From assembly GCA_029288095.1 (NCBI GenBank), contig JARFPW010000042.1, positions 1 through 6,717 on the forward strand: a stretch of 6,717 nucleotides of DNA. Reading direction: 5' to 3'. The stretch comes from Gemmatimonadota bacterium (GTDB taxonomy: Bacteria; Gemmatimonadota; Gemmatimonadetes; Palauibacterales; Palauibacteraceae). Position numbers and translations under genes: made by a program. Of this stretch, positions 1-6,303 are shown piece after piece. The first letter of the stretch is position 1. Every line of letters begins with the position of its first letter. The notes under the pieces were generated by a model. The model ran no database searches, was not told the DNA's origin, and worked only from the letters and a program-made list of their open reading frames with translations.

Positions 1-488
1 AGACTGGTCACCGGGAGCAACTGAACGAGACCACCGGGCGCCGCGAAGGCCCCGAACCGTACACCGGCCACCCATACGACCGCGGCAGCGGCTACCTGGA
101 CTACGAGCTTTGTCCGCGCGCGCAGCTCGTGCAGATCATCCCACACGCCGAGCAGCACCATCACGCCGGCGCCGCCCAGCACCGCCATGAGCGGCGCATG
201 TTCCTCTGGGTGAAAACCTCGCTCCCCGAACAGGGCCCACAGGAGCGGGCCAATGACCCCGATTGTCAGGGCGATCGCAATCCCGCCCACCTTTGCCACG
301 GAGGGAGCGGATCCGCTCATGTGGCGCGGAGATTCCGAGAGTCGGAGCCACGCAGCCCGGGTGCGAAGAGCGCGAGTGAGGAGGAGGCTTGCCACCAGAG
401 CCGTGACGAACGCGACCACGAGCAGGAGCGCATGGGACGCGGGCGCCGGAAGGTGTTCGCTCTGAGCTAGCAGTTCCAGCAGTCCCAT
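1..488 (-). CDS. WecA/MraY-family polyprenyl-phosphate sugar-1-phosphate transferase, 5' part only
   Basis: This is a partial gene: it begins at 488 on the minus strand and runs off the left edge after 162 codons. The family are integral inner-membrane enzymes that move a sugar-1-phosphate from a UDP-sugar to undecaprenyl phosphate, the first step of lipid-linked glycan synthesis (O-antigen, teichoic acid, exopolysaccharide). Hydrophobic segments are visible at about residues 20-38, 68-87, 101-116 and 128-143. The family signature is the cytoplasmic loop with D117-D118 (metal/Mg binding) followed by K127 and Q131 (DD-x8-K-x3-Q), and a GGIAI motif at 68-72. The ATG has GGAG (493-496) four bases upstream and an in-frame TAA just before it, so the start is firm. 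The usual H-x2-P-x-P-x2-GG motif is altered: S60, S63 and A65 occupy those places. It lies 82 bases downstream of lhgO on the same strand and may be cotranscribed. The exact sugar and a specific name (wecA, tagO, wbpL) cannot be decided from this fragment. Confidence 0.85.
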   Translation of the reverse strand, partial: MGLLELLAQSEHLPAPASHALLLVVAFVTALVASLLLTRALRTRAAWLRLSESPRHMSGSAPSVAKVGGIAIALTIGVIGPLLWALFGERGFHPEEHAPLMAVLGGAGVMVLLGVWDDLHELRARTKLVVQVAAAAVVWVAGVRFGAFAAPGGLVQLLPVTS

Positions 489-570
489 GTCACTCCGCTC
501 GGGTTACTCACGAATCGGGGCACCGATCGTTTTCTCAGCTTGGATGTCGCGACCCGCGCGCGTCAAGGTC

Positions 571-1758
571 TCACAACTCGTCGACAATCATCTCGGCAAG
601 CGCGAAGGCGCTTGAAAACGCTGGGCTCGTGGCGTTCAGCACGTGCAGCGAGTGCTTGGTGCGCTCCAGGACATAGTCATCGACCAGCTCGCGGGTATTC
701 CGGTCTACGAGTTGCGCCCGCAGACCGACTTTGCAGACGCGGCCGATGTCCCCGGCTTGCAGCCCCGGTGCGAGAGCGCGGGCTTCGCGCAGGAATCCGG
801 CTGCCGAATAGCGCCGCACCTCCGCCCTCACGAGCCCCCGCATTCCATTGCGATCGGCGGCCAGCATCGATCCCAGGGCAGCAGCCGTACGCACCGCCTC
901 GACGGGGTTCAGGCCACTGATCCTGCCATAGTGTTCCCGCCCCAGAGCCGGCATGGCGGTCGGTCCGACGAACACGCGCCCACGGGGATCCGGCGTGATG
1001 TGGACGCCGAGAAACGGCATACGGAGGTCGGGCGTCGGATACACGCTGCCTCGGAACCGGCCCGCCGCTGCCGGCACCAACTCCCGGTATGCACCTCTGA
1101 AAGCCATGATCTGGTAGGCGCGGCCCACGCCCATCGACCGCGCCACCCGATCGGCATGCAGGCCGGCGGCGTTGATCAGCGTCCCGAAACCCACCGCGCT
1201 GCTTCCGGCTCGGGCCGCTCGGGAGGACTCGTCGATACCCGTCACGGCGACCCCTACCCTAACGGTGACACCCGCTCTTTCCAGGTCGGCCCGGAGCTCG
1301 GAAAGCACGTCCAGTGGATCGATCACCGCGGTATCAGGCGAGTGGAGCGCGGCTTCGTGCGTGCGGGCCTCGGGCTCCAGGCGGGACAATTCGTCCTGCC
1401 CGATTTTCTCGACACGGATGCCGTTGGCCGTCGCGCGCTCCAGCAGCACATCGATCTGCCCGACTGCGTGCGGCGTCGTGGCTACGATGACCTTTCCCGA
1501 CTTCTTCCAGCAGAGATTCCGCTCGGCGGCGTATTCGCGCATCCGACGTGCTCCGTCCCGACAGATTTGCGCCCGGAGCGTGTGAGGCCGGTAGTAGATC
1601 CCTGCATGGATGACCCCGCTGTTCCGGCCCGATCCATGGGCGCCAAGCCGCGGTTCCTTTTCGAAAACCGCCACGCTGCCCATCGACCGATTCGCGATCT
1701 CGCGGGCCACGGTCAGACCGACGATCCCGCCGCCGACGACCAGATAGTCGAAATTCAT
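571..1758 (-). CDS. lhgO: L-2-hydroxyglutarate oxidase family FAD-dependent oxidoreductase
   Basis: A 395-residue flavoprotein of the DAO/LhgO (L2HGDH) family, which oxidises L-2-hydroxyglutarate to 2-oxoglutarate and, in characterised members, passes electrons to the respiratory quinone pool. The N-terminal Rossmann motif GGGIVG is at residues 9-14 with an acidic E33 at the end of strand 2 for the FAD ribose. The family block GRNSGVIHAGIYY is at 44-56. Further LhgO-like blocks are MAFRGAY (218-224), MPFLGVH (247-253), GLRAQ (345-349) and the C-terminal NATSPAFSSA (375-384), which closes over the flavin. Length is near the family's usual 400. I chose the ATG at 1758 because the Rossmann strand starts right after it, as in homologues. 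The frame stays open to a GTG at 1845, but those 29 extra residues look polar and unlike the family. No good Shine-Dalgarno sequence stands directly before 1758; a strong one serves a tiny overlapping leader frame instead. Family assignment is strong; the exact substrate is inferred, since related 2-hydroxyacid or glycerol-3-phosphate oxidases share the fold. Confidence 0.9.
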   Translation of the reverse strand: MNFDYLVVGGGIVGLTVAREIANRSMGSVAVFEKEPRLGAHGSGRNSGVIHAGIYYRPHTLRAQICRDGARRMREYAAERNLCWKKSGKVIVATTPHAVGQIDVLLERATANGIRVEKIGQDELSRLEPEARTHEAALHSPDTAVIDPLDVLSELRADLERAGVTVRVGVAVTGIDESSRAARAGSSAVGFGTLINAAGLHADRVARSMGVGRAYQIMAFRGAYRELVPAAAGRFRGSVYPTPDLRMPFLGVHITPDPRGRVFVGPTAMPALGREHYGRISGLNPVEAVRTAAALGSMLAADRNGMRGLVRAEVRRYSAAGFLREARALAPGLQAGDIGRVCKVGLRAQLVDRNTRELVDDYVLERTKHSLHVLNATSPAFSSAFALAEMIVDEL

Positions 1759-1778
1759 GCCCGACACGTTACCGACAT
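1755..1778 (-). CDS. Possible seven-residue leader peptide overlapping the lhgO start
   Basis: An ATG at 1778 opens a frame encoding MSVTCRA that stops at a TGA overlapping the lhgO ATG as ATGA. It has the best ribosome-binding sequence of the region: GGAGG at 1785-1789 on this strand, six bases before the ATG. The lhgO ATG itself would be 26 bases from that GGAGG, too far for direct use. Translational coupling of lhgO to this mini-frame is therefore plausible. It is too short for any homology argument, and a GGAGG-ATG pair can occur by chance in GC-rich DNA, so confidence is low. Confidence 0.3.
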   Translation of the reverse strand: MSVTCRA

Positions 1779-1784
1779 CGGAAA

Positions 1785-1789
1785 CCTCC
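1785..1789 (-). promoter_or_regulatory. Shine-Dalgarno GGAGG upstream of lhgO
   Basis: GGAGG on the minus strand, six bases before the ATG at 1778 and 26 bases before the presumed lhgO ATG at 1758. Its spacing suits the short leader frame, not lhgO directly. The in-frame GTG at 1767 is also too far (17 bases). Confidence 0.4.
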
Positions 1790-1860
1790 GCAACGTTTTC
1801 GCCGTTGTTCTTGTCTAAGAAGGAAACTGTTCGGTTCCGGGACACAGGATCCCGGCGCCG

Positions 1861-1907
1861 GACGATAACCGCGTCGCGAGCGCACTGCCGATAGACGCAT
1901 AACCGTC
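1861..1907. repeat. Pair of related dyads, possible operator
   Basis: GACGATAACCGCGTC (1861-1875) and GACGCATAACCGTC (1894-1907) each have GACG and CGTC arms flanking a core containing ATAAC. ATAACCG itself repeats at 1865-1871 and 1899-1905. The dyad centres are about 32-33 bases apart, close to three helical turns, which would put both on one face of the DNA. This is the arrangement expected of a dimeric regulator binding two sites between divergent genes. The arms are only four bases, so chance is possible. Confidence 0.3.
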
Positions 1908-1999
1908 TTTTCTACAACATGTTACTGTCGCACCGGCGCGTGGCACACGTGTTGCTCTTGGAACGAAGGTCTGAACCAGGTACATGAGACGGCCGAAAC

Positions 2000-2004
2000 G
2001 GAGG
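2000..2004 (+). promoter_or_regulatory. Shine-Dalgarno GGAGG deciding the barrel gene start
   Basis: GGAGG ends nine bases before the ATG at 2014, with a second GAGGG at 2006-2010. The alternative in-frame ATG at 1984 has only a weak AGG three bases upstream. This favours 2014 as the start and also gives a more usual signal-peptide N-region. Confidence 0.55.
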
Positions 2005-2013
2005 CGAGGGACG

Positions 2014-4707
2014 ATGGGACAGGGGCTCTGGCGAACACTCGGGAGTGCGGCGGTATTGGTGCTGGCGCTAGCTAGCGCGGCGACGGCACAGGCAGCCAGT
2101 CAGGAAGAAATCGGCGGCGGCCCGCCCGCCGACGAATCTGCGGTGGCGCCGAAAGTAGCCATGGCGTCCATCTACGAAGGACCCTCCGTCAAGATCGACG
2201 GGAAGCTGGACGACGCGGTCTGGCGGTCCGCCCAGTGGTTCGACGACTTCGTGCAGAAGGACCCTGAGCAGGGCGCGGTTCCGACGCAGCGCACCGAAGT
2301 CGCGTTCACCTACGACGAGGATGCCCTGTATATCGCGGCCCGGATGCACGATTCCGAGCCGGAGCAGATTCTCAACCTGGTCACGCGACGCGACCAGGGT
2401 GGCCGTGCCGACATCATCCTGTTCTCGCTGGACACGTACGGAGACAGCCGCACCGCGTACACGTTCGCCGTCACGGCGGGTGGTGTCCGGGTGGACTGGT
2501 ACCACCCGGAGGACACCGAATACAGGCGTGACTACACGTTCAATCCCGTCTGGGAGGCCGACGCGCGAGTGGACTCGCTCGGCTGGACGGCCGAAGCGCG
2601 GATTCCGTTCTCGCAGCTTCGATTCAACGAAGGTGTCGAGACGTGGGGTTTGAACATCAACCGGTATATGCCCGGACGGAACGAAGACATCTACTGGGTG
2701 GTCGTTCCCCGGGACGAGACGGGGTGGTCCTCGCGGATGGGGACGCTCGCGGGCCTGGGCAGTGTGGAGCCAAAGGCGCGCATCGAGTTGTCGCCGTATG
2801 TCGCCAGCGACCTGCAGGTGACGAGCAGCGAACTCATCAACGGCGCGAATCCGTTCTCGTCAACGTCGGAAGTCAGCGGGCGCGTGGGCGCCGACCTCAA
2901 GATGGGTCTCGGGCCAAATCTCACGCTGGACGCGACGGTAAACCCCGATTTCGGTCAGGTCGAAGCCGATCCCGCGATCGTCAACCTGACGGCGTTCGAG
3001 ACGTTCTTCCCGGAGCGGCGTCCGTTCTTCACGGAGGGCAGCCAGCTGCTGAGCCCCAACGGTCCGATTCCGGGCTACTTCTATTCCCGGCGGATCGGCG
3101 CGAACCCGCACGGCTTCGCCGATGCTGATTTCCAGGATCGCCCTGACGTCACGACGATCATCGGAGCTGCGAAGCTCACCGGCCGCCTCGGTTCAGGTAT
3201 GTCGATCGGCGCGCTCGGCGCCCTGACAGCTGCCGAGAATGCTCAGACCTACGATCTCGCAACGGACTCGTTCGGGGAGACGCGGGTCGAGCCGGCGACT
3301 GGATTCGGCGTGGTCCGTCTGCAGCAGGAGTTCGGCGAGGATGCCTCGACGGTCGGGTTCATGGGGACGGCCGTCACTCGCTCGTTCAGCGATGACGACC
3401 CGACGCGTGACTTCCTGAATTCGTCGGCATTTACTGGCGGCGGTGATTTCAATCTTCGGTTCGCGGGCGGAAAATACGTTGTCCGGGGACACGCCGGCCT
3501 GAGTTACGTGTCCGGCTCGCAGGAGGCCATTGCCTCCCTGCAGCAGCGTAGCGTGCACTACTTCCAGAGACCTGACCAGGATCATGTTTCGTTCGATCCC
3601 ACCCGGACATCCCTGCTCGGCGGTTCCGCCTCGCTGCAGTTCGAGAAGAACGGGGGCGAGCACTGGCTGTACAACTTCGGTGTCTGGGGCGACTCGCCGA
3701 ATTGGGAACTGAACGACATCGGTCGGCTGGGCCGTGCGGACGATCTTCAGGCATGGGGTGGCCTGACGTACCGCGAGACGAATCCTGGCAGCGTGTTCCG
3801 CAACTACTCGATCCGGATGAACGGCAGTACGGGATGGAATTTCGGAGGCGTGCAGACCGGAAGGCACCTGGGGGCCGGGGCACATGCCACGTTCCTGAAC
3901 TACTGGTCCGCCAACCTGAATATCAACCGGAACTTTTCCTCGCAGTCCGACCGGCAGACGCGCGGTGGTCCTTTGATGGGCAACAACCCCTTCTGGGGCA
4001 TCAACGGCCGCATCCGGAACAGCCATTCCGCTGGAATCAGAGTCGGCGTGAATGGTTTCTGGGGCAATCGGAATCTGGGCGATGACTACAGCGTCGGCTT
4101 CGATGTCTCCTTCGAGCCGACCGACCAGCTACGCGTCAGCATCGGGCCGGAGTACTCGCGGTTCACGGATCGGCGCCAGTTCCACTCGAGCCTGGCTCGG
4201 GAGACCGGCACGGGAACGTTCGGGACGAGGTACATTTTTTCGACGATTCGGCAGAGCCAGGTCTCGATTCCAATCCGCGTGAACTTCGCGTTCGATCCGG
4301 ACAAGAGCCTGGAGTTCTGGGCGCAGCCGTTCGCCGCCAGCGGGTCATTTTCTGACTTCGGTGAACTCCCAGAGGCTCAGAGCTTCGACCTGCGCTCGTA
4401 CGGCACCGACGGAACGTCGATTACCAAGCGGCAGGATGTTGACGGAAGCATCTACTACTCCGTCACAGACGGCGCCGATGCGTTCACTTTGTCGGACCGG
4501 GACTTCAACTCGCTGTCGTTCCGCTCGAACCTGGTGTTCCGCTGGGAACTGCGGCCAGGCAGCACGCTGTTCCTGGTCTGGCAGCAGAACCTGTCGCAGT
4601 TCTCGAACGATGGTAGCTTCGTGGGTGCCGGCGACCTGCTGGACACATTCGGGGCGCCCGGCAGCAATGTGCTGGCCGTGAAGATGAGCTACTGGCTCCC
4701 GATGTAA
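2014..4707 (+). CDS. DUF5916 outer-membrane beta-barrel protein with CBM9-like N-terminal domain
   Basis: A secreted protein of 897 residues with no assigned function. Residues 1-27 form a signal peptide with one early Arg, a long hydrophobic core (12-23) and an A-x-A cleavage site ending at A27. A CBM9/DOMON-like beta-sandwich follows from about residue 50 to 245, opening with KIDGKLDDAVW (60-70), the usual entry to this domain. The rest matches the DUF5916 barrel: the block DATVNPDFGQVEADP (306-320), then FETFFPERRPFF (328-339) and YSRRIG (357-362). The remainder to the C terminus shows alternating aromatic/polar beta strands and ends in SYWLPM, as in an outer-membrane barrel. Homologues are common in Bacteroidota, Gemmatimonadota and Acidobacteriota and are often annotated as carbohydrate-binding family 9 proteins, but no ligand or transport role is established. 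I infer an outer-membrane location with the sandwich in the periplasm. An in-frame ATG at 1984 would add MRRPKRRRGT. A zinc-ribbon gene follows after 16 bases and is likely cotranscribed. Confidence 0.9.
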   Translation: MGQGLWRTLGSAAVLVLALASAATAQAASQEEIGGGPPADESAVAPKVAMASIYEGPSVKIDGKLDDAVWRSAQWFDDFVQKDPEQGAVPTQRTEVAFTYDEDALYIAARMHDSEPEQILNLVTRRDQGGRADIILFSLDTYGDSRTAYTFAVTAGGVRVDWYHPEDTEYRRDYTFNPVWEADARVDSLGWTAEARIPFSQLRFNEGVETWGLNINRYMPGRNEDIYWVVVPRDETGWSSRMGTLAGLGSVEPKARIELSPYVASDLQVTSSELINGANPFSSTSEVSGRVGADLKMGLGPNLTLDATVNPDFGQVEADPAIVNLTAFETFFPERRPFFTEGSQLLSPNGPIPGYFYSRRIGANPHGFADADFQDRPDVTTIIGAAKLTGRLGSGMSIGALGALTAAENAQTYDLATDSFGETRVEPATGFGVVRLQQEFGEDASTVGFMGTAVTRSFSDDDPTRDFLNSSAFTGGGDFNLRFAGGKYVVRGHAGLSYVSGSQEAIASLQQRSVHYFQRPDQDHVSFDPTRTSLLGGSASLQFEKNGGEHWLYNFGVWGDSPNWELNDIGRLGRADDLQAWGGLTYRETNPGSVFRNYSIRMNGSTGWNFGGVQTGRHLGAGAHATFLNYWSANLNINRNFSSQSDRQTRGGPLMGNNPFWGINGRIRNSHSAGIRVGVNGFWGNRNLGDDYSVGFDVSFEPTDQLRVSIGPEYSRFTDRRQFHSSLARETGTGTFGTRYIFSTIRQSQVSIPIRVNFAFDPDKSLEFWAQPFAASGSFSDFGELPEAQSFDLRSYGTDGTSITKRQDVDGSIYYSVTDGADAFTLSDRDFNSLSFRSNLVFRWELRPGSTLFLVWQQNLSQFSNDGSFVGAGDLLDTFGAPGSNVLAVKMSYWLPM

Positions 4708-4712
4708 ACGAC

Positions 4713-4718
4713 AGGAGG
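4713..4718 (+). promoter_or_regulatory. Shine-Dalgarno AGGAGG for the DUF1272 gene
   Basis: A full AGGAGG sits five bases before the GTG at 4724 and only a few bases after the barrel gene stop. It makes GTG the start rather than the ATG four codons in, and supports efficient translation from a shared transcript. Confidence 0.7.
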
Positions 4719-4723
4719 CGACC

Positions 4724-4936
4724 GTGACGCTCGACATGAAGTCCAACTGTGAGCGTTGCGGTCGGGACCTGCTCCCCGCCGGACCAGCCCTCATCTGCAG
4801 CTACGAGTGTACCTGGTGCCGCGAGTGCGCGGCGGGATTCGAATTCCGTTGCCCCAATTGCGGGGGAGAGCTCGTGGCACGCCCGCGGCGCACTCCCGAC
4901 GTGCCTGAGACCAGGCCCGGCGGCGATCTGGCCTGA
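4724..4936 (+). CDS. DUF1272 small zinc-ribbon protein
   Basis: A cytosolic protein of 70 residues matching the DUF1272 family, a conserved small cysteine-rich family without a known function. Eight cysteines are arranged as C9-x2-C12, C25-x3-C29-x2-C32-x2-C35 and C43-x2-C46, which would bind two zinc ions in a ribbon/treble-clef-like fold. The typical motifs MKSNCERCG (5-13), ICSYECTWC (24-32) and CPNCGGELV (43-51) are all present. The last 15 residues or so are Pro/Arg-rich and look disordered. Translation starts at GTG, supported by AGGAGG. No signal peptide or membrane segment is present, unlike both neighbours. The 16-base gap behind the barrel gene suggests cotranscription, but this family occurs in many contexts, so a functional link is only a guess. 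The family call is strong; its role is unknown. Confidence 0.88.
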   Translation: MTLDMKSNCERCGRDLLPAGPALICSYECTWCRECAAGFEFRCPNCGGELVARPRRTPDVPETRPGGDLA

Positions 4937-4997
4937 GGGACAACGATTGCCGCTCGCGGATCGTCCAATCATGGCCCGGACGCATCGCACCCGAACT

Positions 4998-5001
4998 GGA
5001 G
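4998..5001 (+). promoter_or_regulatory. Shine-Dalgarno GGAG deciding the lipoprotein start
   Basis: GGAG lies five bases before the ATG at 5007. The upstream in-frame ATG at 4971 has no such sequence, and the frame further up overlaps the zinc-ribbon gene. The choice of 5007 places a lipoprotein signal at the very N terminus. Confidence 0.6.
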
Positions 5002-5006
5002 TTTCG

Positions 5007-6239
5007 ATGATGCCGCCGAATCGACTCACCGCCATCGCCCTGCTGAGCCTGCCCCTTCCGTTCTTCGCCGGATGTGCGGGCGAAGGAACAGCTTCGACCG
5101 AGCTAGCCGCCGCGATAGATACGATCGACGGCATCGAGCGCCTCCACTATCCGGAGGCCGGGGCGACTGAATTGCCCTGGCGGTTCGACACCGTAGCCGT
5201 CATCGGTGGGTTCCACGTCGACGACCCGGACTATCAGTTCTCCCGCGTGGGACGCTACGGGCTGACGTCAGACGCGGCGGGCAACCTTTACGTGTTCGAC
5301 GGACAGGGAAAGCGGATCATTGGATACCGCCCGACCGGCGAGTTCATCGGGACGTGGGGCCGCGAGGGAGAGGGCCCTGGCGAGATCGGAGCCTGGGGCG
5401 CAGTACTGTCGATGGGCCCGGGTGACACGCTGTGGCTGGCCGACCGATCCAATCAACGGATTACGCTGTTTCCGGTCGACCGTGGGGAAGCCGTCGCGAT
5501 TCCGATGGGCGAGGGAAGCACAGGTTTTGGGGGCCGCCTCGTCGCTGTGCCGGGCGGCGTGCTCAGTCTGATGAGCTCGTTCAGGTTTACGCCCGGGGAG
5601 AACGCCCGGATGCCGCCCCGCCCCGTGGTCCGGATCAGCCGTGAGGGAGCGATCACTGATACGCTGTGGACGATCCCCGCCCCGAAGACGGACGTCGTCG
5701 AAATGACCAGCGGCAACAACCGGATGATGATGCTGATGTCACGGCGCTTCTCCGCGAATTCTTCCTACGCGGGGTTCACTGATGGCAGGCTCGTCAGACA
5801 GGACCGGGCGGAGTACGACATCCGCCTGATGTCCGCGGACGGTACGGTCTGGCGAGTAGTTCAACGCGATCCCCTGCCGCGCGCGACCACCGACGAGGAT
5901 CGTCAACGCGTCATCGACGAGATCCTCGAACCGTCCGACGATCAGGACGAGGACATGCAGCGAAAACAGGCGGAGGCCGTGACGTTTGAGGAGACGATTC
6001 CGCTGATCAACGAACTCGTGGTAGACCACCGGGACCGTATCTGGGTCGGCGTCTCGGAGACGGCGCCCGGCGAGAACGAGCGGCTCGACGTGTACTCGGC
6101 CGACGGTCAGCTGCTGGGCGAGCTGCGCGGCGCAGAGTTGCCCCAGCTGTTCTTCGGGGACGGGTATGCGGCGCGGCTTTCGAGGGACGACCTCGACGTC
6201 GAGCAGATCGTCATCCTGAGGCTGGTCGAAACCACGTAG
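5007..6239 (+). CDS. 6-bladed beta-propeller lipoprotein
   Basis: An exported protein of 410 residues. R6 followed by a hydrophobic stretch (7-22) leads to a lipobox-like FAGC, making C23 the probable lipidated residue; Phe at the -3 place is less usual than Leu. A24 after the cysteine would allow outer-membrane sorting by the E. coli rule. The rest matches the 6-bladed (NHL-like) propeller family that is expanded in Gemmatimonadota and Bacteroidota. A first clear blade is YGLTSDAAGNLYVFDGQGKR (84-103) followed by YRPTGEFIGTWGREGEGPGE (107-126). A second is GDTLWLADRSNQRITLF. After an acidic, probably helical insert (about 296-330) comes the family's late blade, ETIPLINELVVDHRDRIWVG (329-348), then a blade with LDVYSADGQLLGEL. 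No catalytic residues are recognisable; such propellers usually serve in binding or protein contacts. It follows the zinc-ribbon gene by 70 bases and may share the barrel gene's transcript. The structural call is confident, the function unknown. Confidence 0.85.
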   Translation: MMPPNRLTAIALLSLPLPFFAGCAGEGTASTELAAAIDTIDGIERLHYPEAGATELPWRFDTVAVIGGFHVDDPDYQFSRVGRYGLTSDAAGNLYVFDGQGKRIIGYRPTGEFIGTWGREGEGPGEIGAWGAVLSMGPGDTLWLADRSNQRITLFPVDRGEAVAIPMGEGSTGFGGRLVAVPGGVLSLMSSFRFTPGENARMPPRPVVRISREGAITDTLWTIPAPKTDVVEMTSGNNRMMMLMSRRFSANSSYAGFTDGRLVRQDRAEYDIRLMSADGTVWRVVQRDPLPRATTDEDRQRVIDEILEPSDDQDEDMQRKQAEAVTFEETIPLINELVVDHRDRIWVGVSETAPGENERLDVYSADGQLLGELRGAELPQLFFGDGYAARLSRDDLDVEQIVILRLVETT

Positions 6240-6269
6240 TTGCGAGGCCGCCGCCGCGGCCGCTATGCT
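6240..6269 (+). promoter_or_regulatory. Candidate sigma-70-like promoter for the GIY-YIG gene
   Basis: TTGCGA (6240-6245) and TATGCT (6264-6269) match the -35 and -10 consensus at four of six bases each, with an 18-base spacer. If used, transcription would start near 6275-6278, which supports the GTG at 6304 over the ATG at 6265 as the start. The spacer is entirely G and C and contains a hairpin, so the call is tentative. Confidence 0.3.
6246..6261 (+). repeat. GC hairpin after the lipoprotein gene
   Basis: GGCCGC (6246-6251) and GCGGCC (6256-6261) form a perfect six-base stem with loop CGCC, starting seven bases after the lipoprotein stop. No T-run follows, so it is not a standard intrinsic terminator; it could act as a transcript 3'-end stabiliser or be a by-product of GC-rich sequence. 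It sits inside the spacer of the candidate promoter. Confidence 0.3.
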
Positions 6270-6303
6270 TGGGGTTCCCGAACATAACCCGAACAGCGGA
6301 ACC

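Larger units (their letters stand above)
1759..2013. promoter_or_regulatory. Divergent intergenic region between lhgO and the barrel gene
   Basis: About 255 bases separate the two divergent start codons, so promoters for both directions should lie here. I see no pair of hexamers close enough to the sigma-70 consensus to name with confidence. The stretch from about 1899 to 1925 is locally AT-richer than its surroundings, as expected near a promoter. Perfect palindromes are CCGGCGCCGG (1852-1861), AACATGTT (1916-1923) and ACACGTGT (1945-1952). Two similar dyads at 1861-1875 and 1894-1907 are listed separately. Confidence 0.5.

Noticed and set aside
129..470. A 113-codon plus-strand frame near the left edge
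   Set aside because: It is antisense to the transferase, whose membrane segments and DD motif are convincing; the His/Arg-rich product looks like a shadow.
511..534. Hairpin ATCGG-GGCA-CCGAT followed by CGTTTT on the plus strand, between lhgO and the transferase
   Set aside because: The stem is only five bases and no plus-strand gene ends there; on the minus strand, where the genes run, no T-run follows. A role in stopping antisense transcripts is possible but unsupported.
643..1818. A 391-codon open frame on the plus strand opposite lhgO
   Set aside because: It mirrors the codons of the well-supported lhgO gene; the product is rich in Arg, His, Pro and Gly with no recognisable fold. It is a shadow caused by high GC at third positions.
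1759..1845. 29-codon N-terminal extension of lhgO from a GTG at 1845
   Set aside because: The extra residues are polar, with no signal or domain, and family members begin just before the Rossmann strand. It is kept only as an alternative start.
3193..4026. A 277-codon open frame on the minus strand inside the barrel gene
   Set aside because: It lies wholly opposite a gene with clear family motifs, shows no motif itself and has no ribosome-binding site that stands out. It is treated as a shadow.
4950..4959. CCGC-TC-GCGG inverted repeat between the zinc-ribbon and lipoprotein genes
   Set aside because: A two-base loop and four-base arms without a T-run do not make a terminator.
4749..5006. 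Upstream in-frame extension of the lipoprotein gene
   Set aside because: It would overlap the DUF1272 gene in another frame and bury the lipoprotein signal 86 residues into the protein; GGAG before the ATG at 5007 supports the shorter form.
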